Shown piece by piece: positions 1-6,618 of a stretch of 6,626 nt of DNA. The position numbers and the translations under genes were made by a program. The stretch spans positions 1-6,626 of the forward strand of contig CANQFW010000073.1 in assembly GCA_947599995.1 (NCBI GenBank), read 5' to 3'. Every line of letters begins with the position of its first letter. Within the stretch, counting starts at the first letter, position 1. Source of the DNA: an uncultured Clostridia bacterium (GTDB taxonomy: Bacteria; Bacillota; Clostridia; TANB77; CAG-508). The notes beneath the pieces were generated by a model. The model ran no database searches and was not told the origin of the DNA. It worked only from the letters and a program-made list of their open reading frames with translations.

Positions 1-1325
1 TGGCTGGTAAACGGAAACATATCAAAAGGTTGCATTACATTTATTTCATATTCCCCTTCAATTCTAGACAAATCTCTAACCAAACTTGCTGGATTACAAC
101 TAATATATATAATTTTTTTAGGCTTAATTTTTAATATATTATTAATGGTTGTATTATCTAATCCTCGTCTTGGTGGGTCAACCATAATTATATTAGGATA
201 TATCTTTTGATTTTCTATTAAGTCTGTTAAAACATTCTCTGTATCACCTGCAATAAAGTGTGTATTTTCTATATTGTTTATTTTTGCATTTTCTTTAGCC
301 ATATCTATTGCCTGTTCAACTATTTCAACACCATAAACTTCTTTTGCTGATTTTGCCATAAAAATTGAAATTGTTCCTATCCCACAATATAAATCAAATA
401 CTATATCTTTACTGGAAATTTCGGCACTTTCTATTGCATAATTATACATTGCCTCCGCTTGAACAGGATTTACTTGATAAAAAGACATTGCCGATATATT
501 AAAATAATAGTCCCCTAGTTTATCCGTGATATATTCTTTTCCATATATAGTAATATTTTTCTGTCCTAAGATAACATTTGTATTTTTTTTATTTATATTA
601 ACTATTATTGAAGCTATATTATGAAATTTTTGTTTTAATTCTTTTACAATTTCTTTTGAACTTGGTAATTCATTTCCATTTATAACAAGGATCACCATAA
701 CTTCACCTGTCATAAATGCTGTTTTTATAATAACATGCCTCATCAATCCTTTGTTTAATTTCTCATCATATACACTTAAATTATACTTATTTATAAGTTT
801 TACTACATATTTTGAAATTATAGTAGATTCTTCGTTTTGTATCATACATTCATTTAATTCAATTATATCATGTGTTCTGTTTGCAAATACTCCAACAATG
901 GCATTTCCTTTTTTATCAACCCCTATTGGAAATTGAAGTTTATTTCTATAATGATAAGGATTTCCCATAGATACTGTTTGTTTTACTTCTATTTTATTTT
1001 TTAATGTTTTATTTACTAATGCTTGTACACTATTTCTTTTAATCTCTAAAGTTTCCTCGTAATCTACATGTCTTAAATTGCATCCTCCGCATCTTTTATA
1101 TGTATTGCAATCAGATTCTACTCTGAATTTCGACTTTTCTATAATCTCTATAACTTTTGCAAATGCATATGAAGAAAGAACTTTTACAATTAAAACTTTT
1201 ATTTTTTCTCCCTTTAATGCTCCTGGAACAAATATTGTAAAATCGTCTATTTTTGCAATTCCTTCTCCTTCAAAACCATTATCTATTATTTCGACAATGT
1301 ATTCTTGATTTTTCTTTATATCCAT
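1..1325 (-). CDS. rlmD: 23S rRNA (uracil-5-)-methyltransferase, RlmD/RumA family, 3' end cut off
   Basis: This is a SAM-dependent RNA methyltransferase predicted to make 5-methyluridine in 23S rRNA in the cytoplasm. The frame stays open to the window edge, giving 441 residues; by comparison with the family only about 10 C-terminal residues are missing. Residues 1-58 look like a TRAM RNA-binding domain. An Fe-S cluster site is formed by C73, C79 and C82 (motif CGGC) and probably C160. The SAM-binding motif DLYCGIGT is at 311-318, DPPRRGLD at 383-390, and the catalytic cysteine is C410 in SCNPASLVRDL. The start is ATG at 1325, with AAGGAG 10 nt upstream. That Shine-Dalgarno overlaps the hydA stop codon and the gap is 14 nt, so it is probably co-transcribed with hydA and may be translationally coupled to it. 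The family is secure. The exact target (U1939-type, U747-type, or both as in Bacillus RlmCD) cannot be read from sequence. Confidence 0.94.
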   Translation of the reverse strand, partial: MDIKKNQEYIVEIIDNGFEGEGIAKIDDFTIFVPGALKGEKIKVLIVKVLSSYAFAKVIEIIEKSKFRVESDCNTYKRCGGCNLRHVDYEETLEIKRNSVQALVNKTLKNKIEVKQTVSMGNPYHYRNKLQFPIGVDKKGNAIVGVFANRTHDIIELNECMIQNEESTIISKYVVKLINKYNLSVYDEKLNKGLMRHVIIKTAFMTGEVMVILVINGNELPSSKEIVKELKQKFHNIASIIVNINKKNTNVILGQKNITIYGKEYITDKLGDYYFNISAMSFYQVNPVQAEAMYNYAIESAEISSKDIVFDLYCGIGTISIFMAKSAKEVYGVEIVEQAIDMAKENAKINNIENTHFIAGDTENVLTDLIENQKIYPNIIMVDPPRRGLDNTTINNILKIKPKKIIYISCNPASLVRDLSRIEGEYEINVMQPFDMFPFTS

Positions 1326-1335
1326 TATATTTTTT

Positions 1336-1341
1336 CTCCTT
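1336..1341 (-). promoter_or_regulatory. Ribosome-binding site of rlmD overlapping the hydA stop codon
   Basis: AAGGAG on the minus strand lies 10 nt before the rlmD ATG and shares bases with the hydA TAA (1340-1342). Ribosomes finishing hydA therefore terminate directly on the rlmD initiation site, an arrangement that commonly supports translational coupling. It also fixes the rlmD start at 1325. Confidence 0.8.
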
Positions 1342-3064
1342 AATGCTCAATATGTAAAAACTCGTGAGCTTTATGACTTCCATAATTTCCAAAATACTCC
1401 TCATACATTTTAATAACAGCAGGATTTTTATGTGATTTTCTTATAGCGCTTTTTTCATCGGCGTTGTAAATAGCATTAGCTCTTAATAATCTAACATCAA
1501 CAGTTCCTCTTTTCTTAGATGGACAAATTGGTTGTCCTCCACCCATTACACATCCACCTGGGCAAGCCATTATTTCTGCAAACTGATAATCTGCCTTTCC
1601 AGATTTTATTTCTTCTAAAATTTCTTTTGCATTTCCAAGTCCAGATGCAACCGAAACTTTGATTTTGTTGTCTCCTATATTTACAGTTGCCTTTTTAATT
1701 CCTGCTCCACCTCTAACGTCTTTAAATTCTATTTTATGTAATTCCTTTCCAGTTACAATCTCTGAAGCCGTTCTAAGCGCTGCTTCCATAACACCACCAG
1801 TTGTACCAAAAATAACACCGGCACCAGTTGCTTCTCCCATAGGATCATCAAAGGTACTTTCTTCTAAATTAACAAAATCAATGCCCGCCTGTTTAATCAT
1901 TCTTGCAAGTTCTTTTGTAGTTATTACACTATCTACATCATCCATTCCATTAAATGCTTCTCCATCTCTTGTTCTTTCAAACTTCTTGGCAATACAAGGC
2001 ATGACTGAAACTGTATAAATTTTTCTTGCATTAATATGATTTTTCTCAGCATAATAAGATTTAAGTATTGCTCCTAACATTTGATGTGGTGACTTACATG
2101 TAGAAAGATGTGGCAATAATTCAGGATAATTCATTTCAATATATTTTACCCAACCAGGACAGCATGATGTAATCATAGGAAGGACTTTATTATTTTTTAA
2201 TCTATCAACAAACTCTGTTGCTTCCTCAACAATTGTAACATCTGCTCCAGTATCTGTATCAAACACTTTGTCAAAGCCTAATCTCTTTAATGCTGTAACC
2301 ATTTTCCCTGTAACATTAGTTCCAAAATCCATTCCGAATTCCTCCCCTAATGCTACCCTAACAGCAGGTGCTGTTTGAACAATAACTTTTTTTTCTGGAT
2401 CCCTTAAAGCTTTCCAAACATCTTTTGTAGAATCTTTTTCCTTTAAAGCCCCAACAGGGCAGTTTTGTATACATTGACCACAAAAAGTACAATTAACATC
2501 ATTTAGGCTCTTTCCCCCCGCAGGTTCTACTGCAGAATTAAAACCTCTATTTGTAGATGCAATCGCACCAATTTTTTGAATGTTTTTACAAGTAGCAACA
2601 CATCTTCTGCAAAGAACGCACTTATTTGGATCTCTAACAATAGAAGGCGACAAATCATCAATTGGTTGAGGAATTCTTTCCCCATCATATTCTAAATCTG
2701 TAATGTTAAACCTTTGAGCCAAATTTTGTAGTTCACAATTGCCATTTCTAGTACAAGTTAAACATTTTCTATCGTGATTGGATAAAATCAAGTCTAAAAT
2801 CAATCTTCTAGCATCTACTAAATCTGGGGTGTTAGTTCTAACTACCATTCCTTCTTCAACCTTAGTAATACATGAAGGAACATACCCTCTTCTACCTTCT
2901 ACTTCAACTAAACAAATTCTACAATCTCCAATTTCATTAATTTCCTTCAAAAAGCACAAAGTAGGAATATCAACATTTACTTTTCTGGCAGCCTCCAAAA
3001 TTGTCTTGCCTTTTTTTATTTGAACACTTTTTCCATCTATAGTTAAATTTATTATTTCAGACAT
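1340..3064 (-). CDS. hydA: [FeFe]-hydrogenase catalytic subunit HydA of a trimeric bifurcating hydrogenase
   Basis: This is the catalytic subunit (574 aa) that interconverts protons and H2 at the H-cluster. Domains in order: an N-terminal [2Fe-2S] ferredoxin-like domain (C37, C48, C51, C65); a His-ligated [4Fe-4S] site (H97, C101, C104, C110); a two-[4Fe-4S] ferredoxin domain (C149, C152, C155, C159 and C192, C195, C198, C202); then the H-cluster domain. The three H-cluster signatures are TSCCPGW (C301 proton relay, C302 ligand), MPCIAKK (C357) and ACPGGC (C501, C505). E281, E284 and S321 match the proton-path residues known from Clostridium hydrogenase I. No further Fe-S motif follows the H domain, unlike the longer Thermotoga HydA. 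It lies downstream of NuoF- and NuoE-like genes, which places it in the HydABC (group A3-like) class. The ATG at 3064 is the only plausible in-frame start, but the bases just before it are A-rich without a proper Shine-Dalgarno. It is complete, with no missing ligands. Confidence 0.97.
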   Translation of the reverse strand: MSEIINLTIDGKSVQIKKGKTILEAARKVNVDIPTLCFLKEINEIGDCRICLVEVEGRRGYVPSCITKVEEGMVVRTNTPDLVDARRLILDLILSNHDRKCLTCTRNGNCELQNLAQRFNITDLEYDGERIPQPIDDLSPSIVRDPNKCVLCRRCVATCKNIQKIGAIASTNRGFNSAVEPAGGKSLNDVNCTFCGQCIQNCPVGALKEKDSTKDVWKALRDPEKKVIVQTAPAVRVALGEEFGMDFGTNVTGKMVTALKRLGFDKVFDTDTGADVTIVEEATEFVDRLKNNKVLPMITSCCPGWVKYIEMNYPELLPHLSTCKSPHQMLGAILKSYYAEKNHINARKIYTVSVMPCIAKKFERTRDGEAFNGMDDVDSVITTKELARMIKQAGIDFVNLEESTFDDPMGEATGAGVIFGTTGGVMEAALRTASEIVTGKELHKIEFKDVRGGAGIKKATVNIGDNKIKVSVASGLGNAKEILEEIKSGKADYQFAEIMACPGGCVMGGGQPICPSKKRGTVDVRLLRANAIYNADEKSAIRKSHKNPAVIKMYEEYFGNYGSHKAHEFLHIEH

Positions 3065-3096
3065 TTTTTCTTTATAGGCGTTATTTTGACATACAT
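3052..3096 (-). other. Possible 14-codon leader ORF overlapping the hydA start
   Basis: A short frame encodes MYVKITPIKKKCLK and ends at a TAA 13 nt inside hydA, in another frame. It has a good Shine-Dalgarno (AAGGAG, 3106-3111) with 9-nt spacing, better than anything in front of hydA itself. Its translation would run through the hairpin at 3076-3103 and finish just past the hydA ATG, which would suit translational coupling. It could equally be a chance frame, with the Shine-Dalgarno serving hydA across a folded hairpin. The peptide resembles nothing I recognise. Confidence 0.35.
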
Positions 3097-3103
3097 AACG
3101 CCT
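3076..3103 (-). promoter_or_regulatory. Perfect 9-bp hairpin in the hydA translation initiation region
   Basis: The arms AGGCGTTAT (3095-3103 read on the minus strand) and ATAACGCCT (3076-3084) are perfect complements around a 10-nt loop. The hairpin lies between a Shine-Dalgarno (3106-3111) and the hydA ATG (3064). Unfolded, that Shine-Dalgarno is 41 nt from the ATG; with the hairpin folded the effective distance falls to about 13 nt. No U-tract follows on the minus strand, so it is not an intrinsic terminator. A role in hydA translation or mRNA processing is inferred. Confidence 0.65.
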
Positions 3104-3122
3104 TTCTCCTTATTTATTATTT

Positions 3123-3150
3123 AGGTTTTTAAGGCTCAACCTATAAACCT
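3123..3150 (-). promoter_or_regulatory. Second inverted repeat in the hydB-hydA spacer
   Basis: AGGTTT and AAACCT arms enclose a smaller AGG/CCT stem with a 5-nt loop, giving an imperfect 28-nt hairpin 19 nt upstream of the 9-bp hairpin. On the transcribed (minus) strand it is followed by A-rich sequence, so it is not a terminator in that direction. It may be an RNA stability or processing element in the 133-nt spacer. Its short stem makes this uncertain. Confidence 0.4.
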
Positions 3151-3197
3151 CTTTAATTATTTTTATATATCTCTTATTTATTAAAATATTTATCGTT

Positions 3198-5054
3198 TTA
3201 ACTAATAGCCTTAAAAGGACACTTACTCACACAAGTCCCACATTTAATACATTTCTCCTCATCAATTGTATGAACTTGTTTAATTTCACCCGAAATAGCA
3301 TTAACTGGACAATTTCTTTTGCATAATCCACATCCCTTACATTTGGCTTGGTCAATTTGATAGCAACTTAAAGCCTTACATTGTTTAGCTGGGCATTTCT
3401 TGTCCCTAACATGTGCAATATACTCGTCTTTAAAGTATTTTAATGTAGAAAGCACTGGATTTGGAGCTGTTTGCCCAAGTCCACAAACCGAAGTTTTCTT
3501 TATAGTATTTGCTAGCTGTTCCAATTTTTCTATATCCTCTACTGAGCCATTACCTTCTGTAATCTTTTCCAAGATCTCAAGCATTCTTTTAGTACCAATT
3601 CTACAAGGTGTACACTTTCCACAAGACTCATCAACTGTGAATCCCAAGTAAAACTTAGCAAGATTAACCATACATTTAGAGTCATCCATTACAATTAATC
3701 CGCCAGACCCCATCATAGAACCAATTTGGCTAAGTGATTCATAATCTATTGGAGTATCCAAATGTTCTTCTGGAATGCATCCACCAGAAGGTCCTCCTGT
3801 TTGAGCTGCCTTAAATTTTCTACCATTTGGAATTCCCCCACCAATTTCAAATACAATTTCTCTTAAAGTAGTACCCATTGGGACTTCAACTAAACCTACA
3901 TTTACAACATTACCACCTAATGCAAAAACTTTAGTTCCTTTAGATGTTTCAGTTCCAATTGAACTATACCAATCAGCACCATTTAAAATAATTTTCGTTA
4001 TATTTGCATATGTTTCAACATTATTTATTAATGTTGGTTTTTGCCATAATCCTGCTACTGCTGGAAAAGGTGGTTTCTGTCTCGGATGTCCACGTTTTCC
4101 TTCTATAGATTCAAGCAAAGCCGTTTCTTCTCCACATACAAAAGCTCCCGCTCCTAGTCTTATCTCTAGATCAAAATCGAATCCAGTATCCCAAATATTT
4201 TTTCCTAAAATGCCATATTCCTTGGCTTGATCTATCGCTATTTGAAATCTTTTAACTGCAATTGGGTATTCTGCTCTTACATAAATATACCCTTTATTTG
4301 CACCTATTGCAAATCCTGCAATCATCATTGCCTCAATAACACAATGCGGATCTCCTTCTAATATACTTCTATCCATAAAAGCACCTGGATCACCTTCATC
4401 AGCATTACAAACAACATATTTTTGCTCACCTTCGGCCATTTTTGTAAAGCTCCACTTTTTGCCAGTTGGGAAACCTGCTCCACCACGACCTCTTAATCCA
4501 GATCTTGTAACCTCATTTATTACATCATCTGGTGACATTGAAGTTAAAACTTTTTCTAATGCCTTGTATCCATCAAAAGCTATATATTCATCAATATTTT
4601 CTGGATCTATAATACCACAATTTTTAAGCGCAATCCTTTTTTGCTTTTTATAAAAATTAAGCTCATCTAATTGCTTAACCTTTCTTTTGTCTATATCCTT
4701 GCATAAAAGTCTTTCTACTATATTTCCCTCTATTATATGAGTATTTATTATCTCTTCACAATCCGCTTCTGTTACCATAGAGTAAAAAATATCTTCTGGT
4801 CTTATTATAACAACTGGACCTTTTGCACATAGACCAAAACAGCCCGTTTGAATTACTTTTACATTTTCGATTTTCTTTTCTTCTATTAATTTCTTAAATC
4901 TTTCTATAATTTTAGGAGATTTTGAAGATGTACATCCTGTACCATGACATACTAAAATATGTTTTTCGTGTGTATCTGCTTTTAGGTTCACTCTTAAATC
5001 AAGTTCTGCTCTTTTTTCTTCTCTTATTTTTTTTATTTCATTTAATGATTTCAT
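3198..5054 (-). CDS. hydB: HydB, NuoF-like FMN/NAD(H) subunit of the bifurcating [FeFe]-hydrogenase
   Basis: This is the flavin subunit that exchanges electrons with NAD(H) and, in characterised relatives, hosts the bifurcation site and the ferredoxin branch. Numbering is from the chosen start (618 aa). An N-terminal thioredoxin-like [2Fe-2S] domain has C36, C41, C72 and C76. The NuoF core has the FMN/NADH motifs GLRGRGGAGFPTG (186-198), NADEGDPGAF (217-226) and GAGAFVCGEETAL (301-313). An ESCGKCTPCR [4Fe-4S] site has C478, C481 and C484, with C524. Cysteines C554, C559 and C564 could bind a metal such as zinc (inference). The C-terminus is a two-[4Fe-4S] ferredoxin domain (C572, C575, C578, C582 and C602, C605, C608, C612). 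The frame is open to an ATG at 5129, but that start lacks a Shine-Dalgarno and adds 25 non-family residues. ATG 5054 has AGGAAG upstream and gives the usual length. It lies 92 nt after hydC and 133 nt before hydA. Confidence 0.95.
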   Translation of the reverse strand: MKSLNEIKKIREEKRAELDLRVNLKADTHEKHILVCHGTGCTSSKSPKIIERFKKLIEEKKIENVKVIQTGCFGLCAKGPVVIIRPEDIFYSMVTEADCEEIINTHIIEGNIVERLLCKDIDKRKVKQLDELNFYKKQKRIALKNCGIIDPENIDEYIAFDGYKALEKVLTSMSPDDVINEVTRSGLRGRGGAGFPTGKKWSFTKMAEGEQKYVVCNADEGDPGAFMDRSILEGDPHCVIEAMMIAGFAIGANKGYIYVRAEYPIAVKRFQIAIDQAKEYGILGKNIWDTGFDFDLEIRLGAGAFVCGEETALLESIEGKRGHPRQKPPFPAVAGLWQKPTLINNVETYANITKIILNGADWYSSIGTETSKGTKVFALGGNVVNVGLVEVPMGTTLREIVFEIGGGIPNGRKFKAAQTGGPSGGCIPEEHLDTPIDYESLSQIGSMMGSGGLIVMDDSKCMVNLAKFYLGFTVDESCGKCTPCRIGTKRMLEILEKITEGNGSVEDIEKLEQLANTIKKTSVCGLGQTAPNPVLSTLKYFKDEYIAHVRDKKCPAKQCKALSCYQIDQAKCKGCGLCKRNCPVNAISGEIKQVHTIDEEKCIKCGTCVSKCPFKAIS

Positions 5055-5064
5055 TATTACTTTT

Positions 5065-5070
5065 CTTCCT
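5065..5070 (-). promoter_or_regulatory. Ribosome-binding site deciding the hydB start
   Basis: AGGAAG (within GAAAGGAAG) lies 10 nt before the ATG at 5054. The alternative upstream ATG at 5129 is preceded only by AT-rich sequence with no purine block, so this site supports the shorter 618-residue protein. Confidence 0.7.
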
Positions 5071-5146
5071 TTCAATGTAATTCGAGGACATTTGCTTTTT
5101 ATATTTAGTAAGAATCTTAGGCATCTCAAAAATTACAAAATTATTT

Positions 5147-5632
5147 TTAGTCTTTCTGCATATATTCCTTCAAAACTTTTTCAACAGTGTCTGGAGTTGC
5201 TTTTCCATAAACTTCGTCATTTACAGTAAACACTGGTGCTAGTCCACAAGCTCCAATACATCTTGTTGAATCTATAGAAAATTTACCATCGCTTGACGTT
5301 TCCCCTTCATCAATTTTTAAGACTTCCTTTGCTTTGTCTAGTAACTTTTCTGACCCTTTAACAAAGCACGCCGTTCCAAGACAAACAGAAACACTATATT
5401 TACCTTTTGGTTTTAGAGTGAATCTTGAGTAAAATGTTATTACCCCATAAATTTCTGCCATTTCCATTTTTAAATAATTTGCTATTTCTGCTTGTGCAAA
5501 TTCTGGTATATATCCATATTTTTCTTGAACTTCATTTAATATTTGAATTAAATTACTTTTATCATCACTGTATTTTTCTAAAATTTTTTTCATGTTTTCT
5601 AGATTTACTTTTTTACATTCATCACATGCCAT
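5147..5632 (-). CDS. hydC: HydC, NuoE-like [2Fe-2S] subunit of the bifurcating hydrogenase
   Basis: This is a small electron-transfer subunit (161 aa) of the NuoE/24-kDa thioredoxin-like [2Fe-2S] family, which docks on the NuoF-like HydB near the flavin. An N-terminal helical region (about 10-75), containing YGYIPE and YGVITFYSRF, is followed by the thioredoxin-like fold. The cluster ligands are C84 and C89 (CLGTAC) and C125 and C129 (CIGACG). The length is normal for the family and no ligand is missing. C3 and C6 near the N-terminus are extra cysteines outside the usual cluster. The start ATG at 5632 has a perfect AGGAGG (5640-5645) 7 nt upstream. The stop codon of the zinc-ribbon gene lies only 16 nt upstream, which argues for co-transcription. 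The order hydC-hydB-hydA is the standard one for this enzyme class. It could be annotated nuoE, but without other complex I genes here hydC fits better. Confidence 0.95.
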   Translation of the reverse strand: MACDECKKVNLENMKKILEKYSDDKSNLIQILNEVQEKYGYIPEFAQAEIANYLKMEMAEIYGVITFYSRFTLKPKGKYSVSVCLGTACFVKGSEKLLDKAKEVLKIDEGETSSDGKFSIDSTRCIGACGLAPVFTVNDEVYGKATPDTVEKVLKEYMQKD

Positions 5633-5648
5633 GTTTCTTCCTCCTTTT

Positions 5649-6266
5649 TTAATTAACTTTATCTAAATTTCTTAATATTTTATCTGAGTCTAATTTGATA
5701 AATGGTGAACCCACACTTCCTTTAGTATCCCATAATTCTCTTATCTCTTTAGACTCTAAGATTTCAGCCTTATCTTTTTCACTAGTGTATTTAGATATGG
5801 TCTTATCAGCCTTAGTATCATTTTTTAATAAATTCCCATTTTCTATAAATTGGACATTTTTATTACCATTGACTCCTTCTTTATTAATGGAATACTCAAT
5901 TAATACTTGATCATCAGATGTTATAGTTTTTCTGTACCAAATTTGATAAATGCTTACTGTTCCTTGATTTTTTAAAGATGACATTAATTTTTTTGCATCA
6001 CTTACTCCTATTTTCTCCTCTTCTGTTAGAACATTAGCTTCTATTTCTGCTTGCAATTTATTATTCTTAAATTCATTATTACATAAAATAAATCCTGTAA
6101 ATCCAAATAATACAACTAATATAACAATAATAATTATAGACTTCTTTTTATTAACTTTTTCTAAGAACATATTTCTAAATTCTGTATTTATAGATCCACA
6201 ATGAGGACATCTTCTTACTGTATCTGTTATGTGTCTTCCACATTGTTTACATCTTATCATCGCCAT
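5649..6266 (-). CDS. Membrane-anchored zinc-ribbon protein of unknown function
   Basis: I do not recognise a specific family for this 205-residue protein. An N-terminal zinc ribbon has C6, C9, C20 and C23 in two CxxC pairs (CKQC and CPHC). A lysine-rich stretch (39-42) precedes one strongly hydrophobic segment (about 43-62), so the zinc ribbon should be cytoplasmic and the remaining 140 or so residues outside by the positive-inside rule. The outer part begins with a charged, probably helical stretch (65-100) and continues with mixed, probably beta-rich sequence (for example YQIWYRK at 107-113). It has no catalytic motif I can identify. The start ATG at 6266 has AGGAGG (6274-6279) 7 nt upstream; M3 is less well placed. 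It is the first gene after the promoter at 6358-6386 and lies 16 nt before hydC, so it is probably co-transcribed with the hydrogenase. Any role in hydrogenase assembly, anchoring or sensing is speculation. Confidence 0.85.
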   Translation of the reverse strand: MAMIRCKQCGRHITDTVRRCPHCGSINTEFRNMFLEKVNKKKSIIIIVILVVLFGFTGFILCNNEFKNNKLQAEIEANVLTEEEKIGVSDAKKLMSSLKNQGTVSIYQIWYRKTITSDDQVLIEYSINKEGVNGNKNVQFIENGNLLKNDTKADKTISKYTSEKDKAEILESKEIRELWDTKGSVGSPFIKLDSDKILRNLDKVN

Positions 6267-6357
6267 TTTTATTCCTCCTTTTTGTGCCCATACATTTTAG
6301 TCTTTTGTTTTGTACTTTTTCGTTTATGTTATCTTTTGACTTAAAAAATTCATTTTT

Positions 6358-6386
6358 ATTATATATCTTTATTCTATTTTTGTAAA
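6358..6386 (-). promoter_or_regulatory. Sigma-A-type promoter for the zinc-ribbon/hydCBA/rlmD operon
   Basis: On the minus strand there is a TTTACA -35 (6381-6386), a 17-nt spacer and a consensus TATAAT -10 (6358-6363). Transcription would start near 6351, leaving a leader of about 85 nt before the ATG at 6266. The match is 11 of 12 consensus bases at ideal spacing, although chance matches are more common in AT-rich DNA. I saw no clear Rex-type operator overlapping it. Confidence 0.7.
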
Positions 6387-6413
6387 TATTTTTTTAGAGC
6401 AATGAGTGGAATT

Positions 6414-6519
6414 TTTACGTAGGCGATATATTTTTTTACATCAAAAAAACGTGCTCACAAATTTTACAAAGCATTGATTTTAGAATTTGTAACATTCGCA
6501 TATTTCTCGTGTACGTAAA
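6414..6519. repeat. Widely spaced inverted repeat around TACGTA
   Basis: TTTACGTA at 6414-6421 is mirrored by TACGTAAA at 6512-6519; each arm continues with two unmatched bases and then a shared CGA (6424-6426, with TCG at 6507-6509). The left arm sits 28 bp upstream of the predicted -35 box. It could be paired operator half-sites or element ends. The arms are short, so chance is possible. Confidence 0.3.
6455..6492 (-). repeat. AT-rich inverted repeat followed by a T-tract, weak terminator candidate
   Basis: On the minus strand ACAAATT and AATTTGT (7 bp, extendable to 9 with one G-U pair) enclose about 20 nt. Five bases later comes a run of seven T (6443-6449 on the plus strand as A). This could end transcription of a gene lying beyond the right edge, but the stem is entirely AT-rich and the loop is large, so it would be a weak terminator. 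Confidence 0.25.
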
Positions 6520-6544
6520 GTCTATCGTTTTTAACGATGACTTT
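6517..6544. repeat. Strong hairpin with one bulged base
   Basis: AAAGTC (6517-6522), a bulged T, ATCGTT (6524-6529), a 3-nt loop, AACGAT (6533-6538) and GACTTT (6539-6544) form a 12-bp stem in both DNA and RNA. Neither strand has a T-run immediately after it, so it is not a standard intrinsic terminator. It may be a protein-binding site, an RNA structure or part of a mobile-element end. Confidence 0.6.
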
Positions 6545-6553
6545 CCTAAAGTA

Positions 6554-6618
6554 GAACAAAAGCGGACATTATTAACATTTTCGCTATTTATGACATTTTA
6601 AAGTCCGCGTCTTTGTTC
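6554..6618. repeat. GC-richer inverted repeat with a third GTCCGC copy at the window edge
   Basis: GAACAAAAGCGGAC (6554-6567) is mirrored by GTCCGCGTCTTTGTTC (6603-6618), which differs only by an insertion of two bases. The arms enclose 35 nt. A further GTCCGC at 6619-6624 makes a direct repeat of the right arm core. The base composition differs from the surrounding AT-rich DNA. It could be the end of a mobile or miniature inverted-repeat element, or a structured region around an upstream gene's 3' end; the window stops too soon to tell. Confidence 0.5.

Noticed and set aside
751..2018. Plus-strand open frames opposite rlmD and hydA
   Set aside because: They lie antisense to well-supported genes, lack ribosome-binding sites and have low-complexity, non-protein-like translations.
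3100..3145. A separate promoter for hydA in the hydB-hydA spacer (TTGAGC-like -35)
   Set aside because: The -10 at proper spacing matches only about half of the consensus, which is expected by chance in AT-rich DNA.
5038..5091. A 17-codon frame (starting MSSNYIERKK) overlapping the hydB start, similar in layout to the hydA leader ORF
   Set aside because: It has no Shine-Dalgarno, and hydB has its own AGGAAG at suitable spacing, so chance is the simplest explanation.
5055..5129. In-frame upstream ATG at 5129 giving a 643-residue HydB
   Set aside because: There is no Shine-Dalgarno before it, and the extra 25 residues look like translated AT-rich spacer rather than a family N-terminus.
6281..6400. 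Rex (NADH/NAD+ sensor) operator near the promoter
   Set aside because: I found no TTGTGAA/TTCACAA-like palindrome at or next to the promoter.
6398..6601. Stop-free plus-strand frame through the upstream region
   Set aside because: It has no ATG, no ribosome-binding site, and runs through the hairpins; the translation resembles nothing I know.
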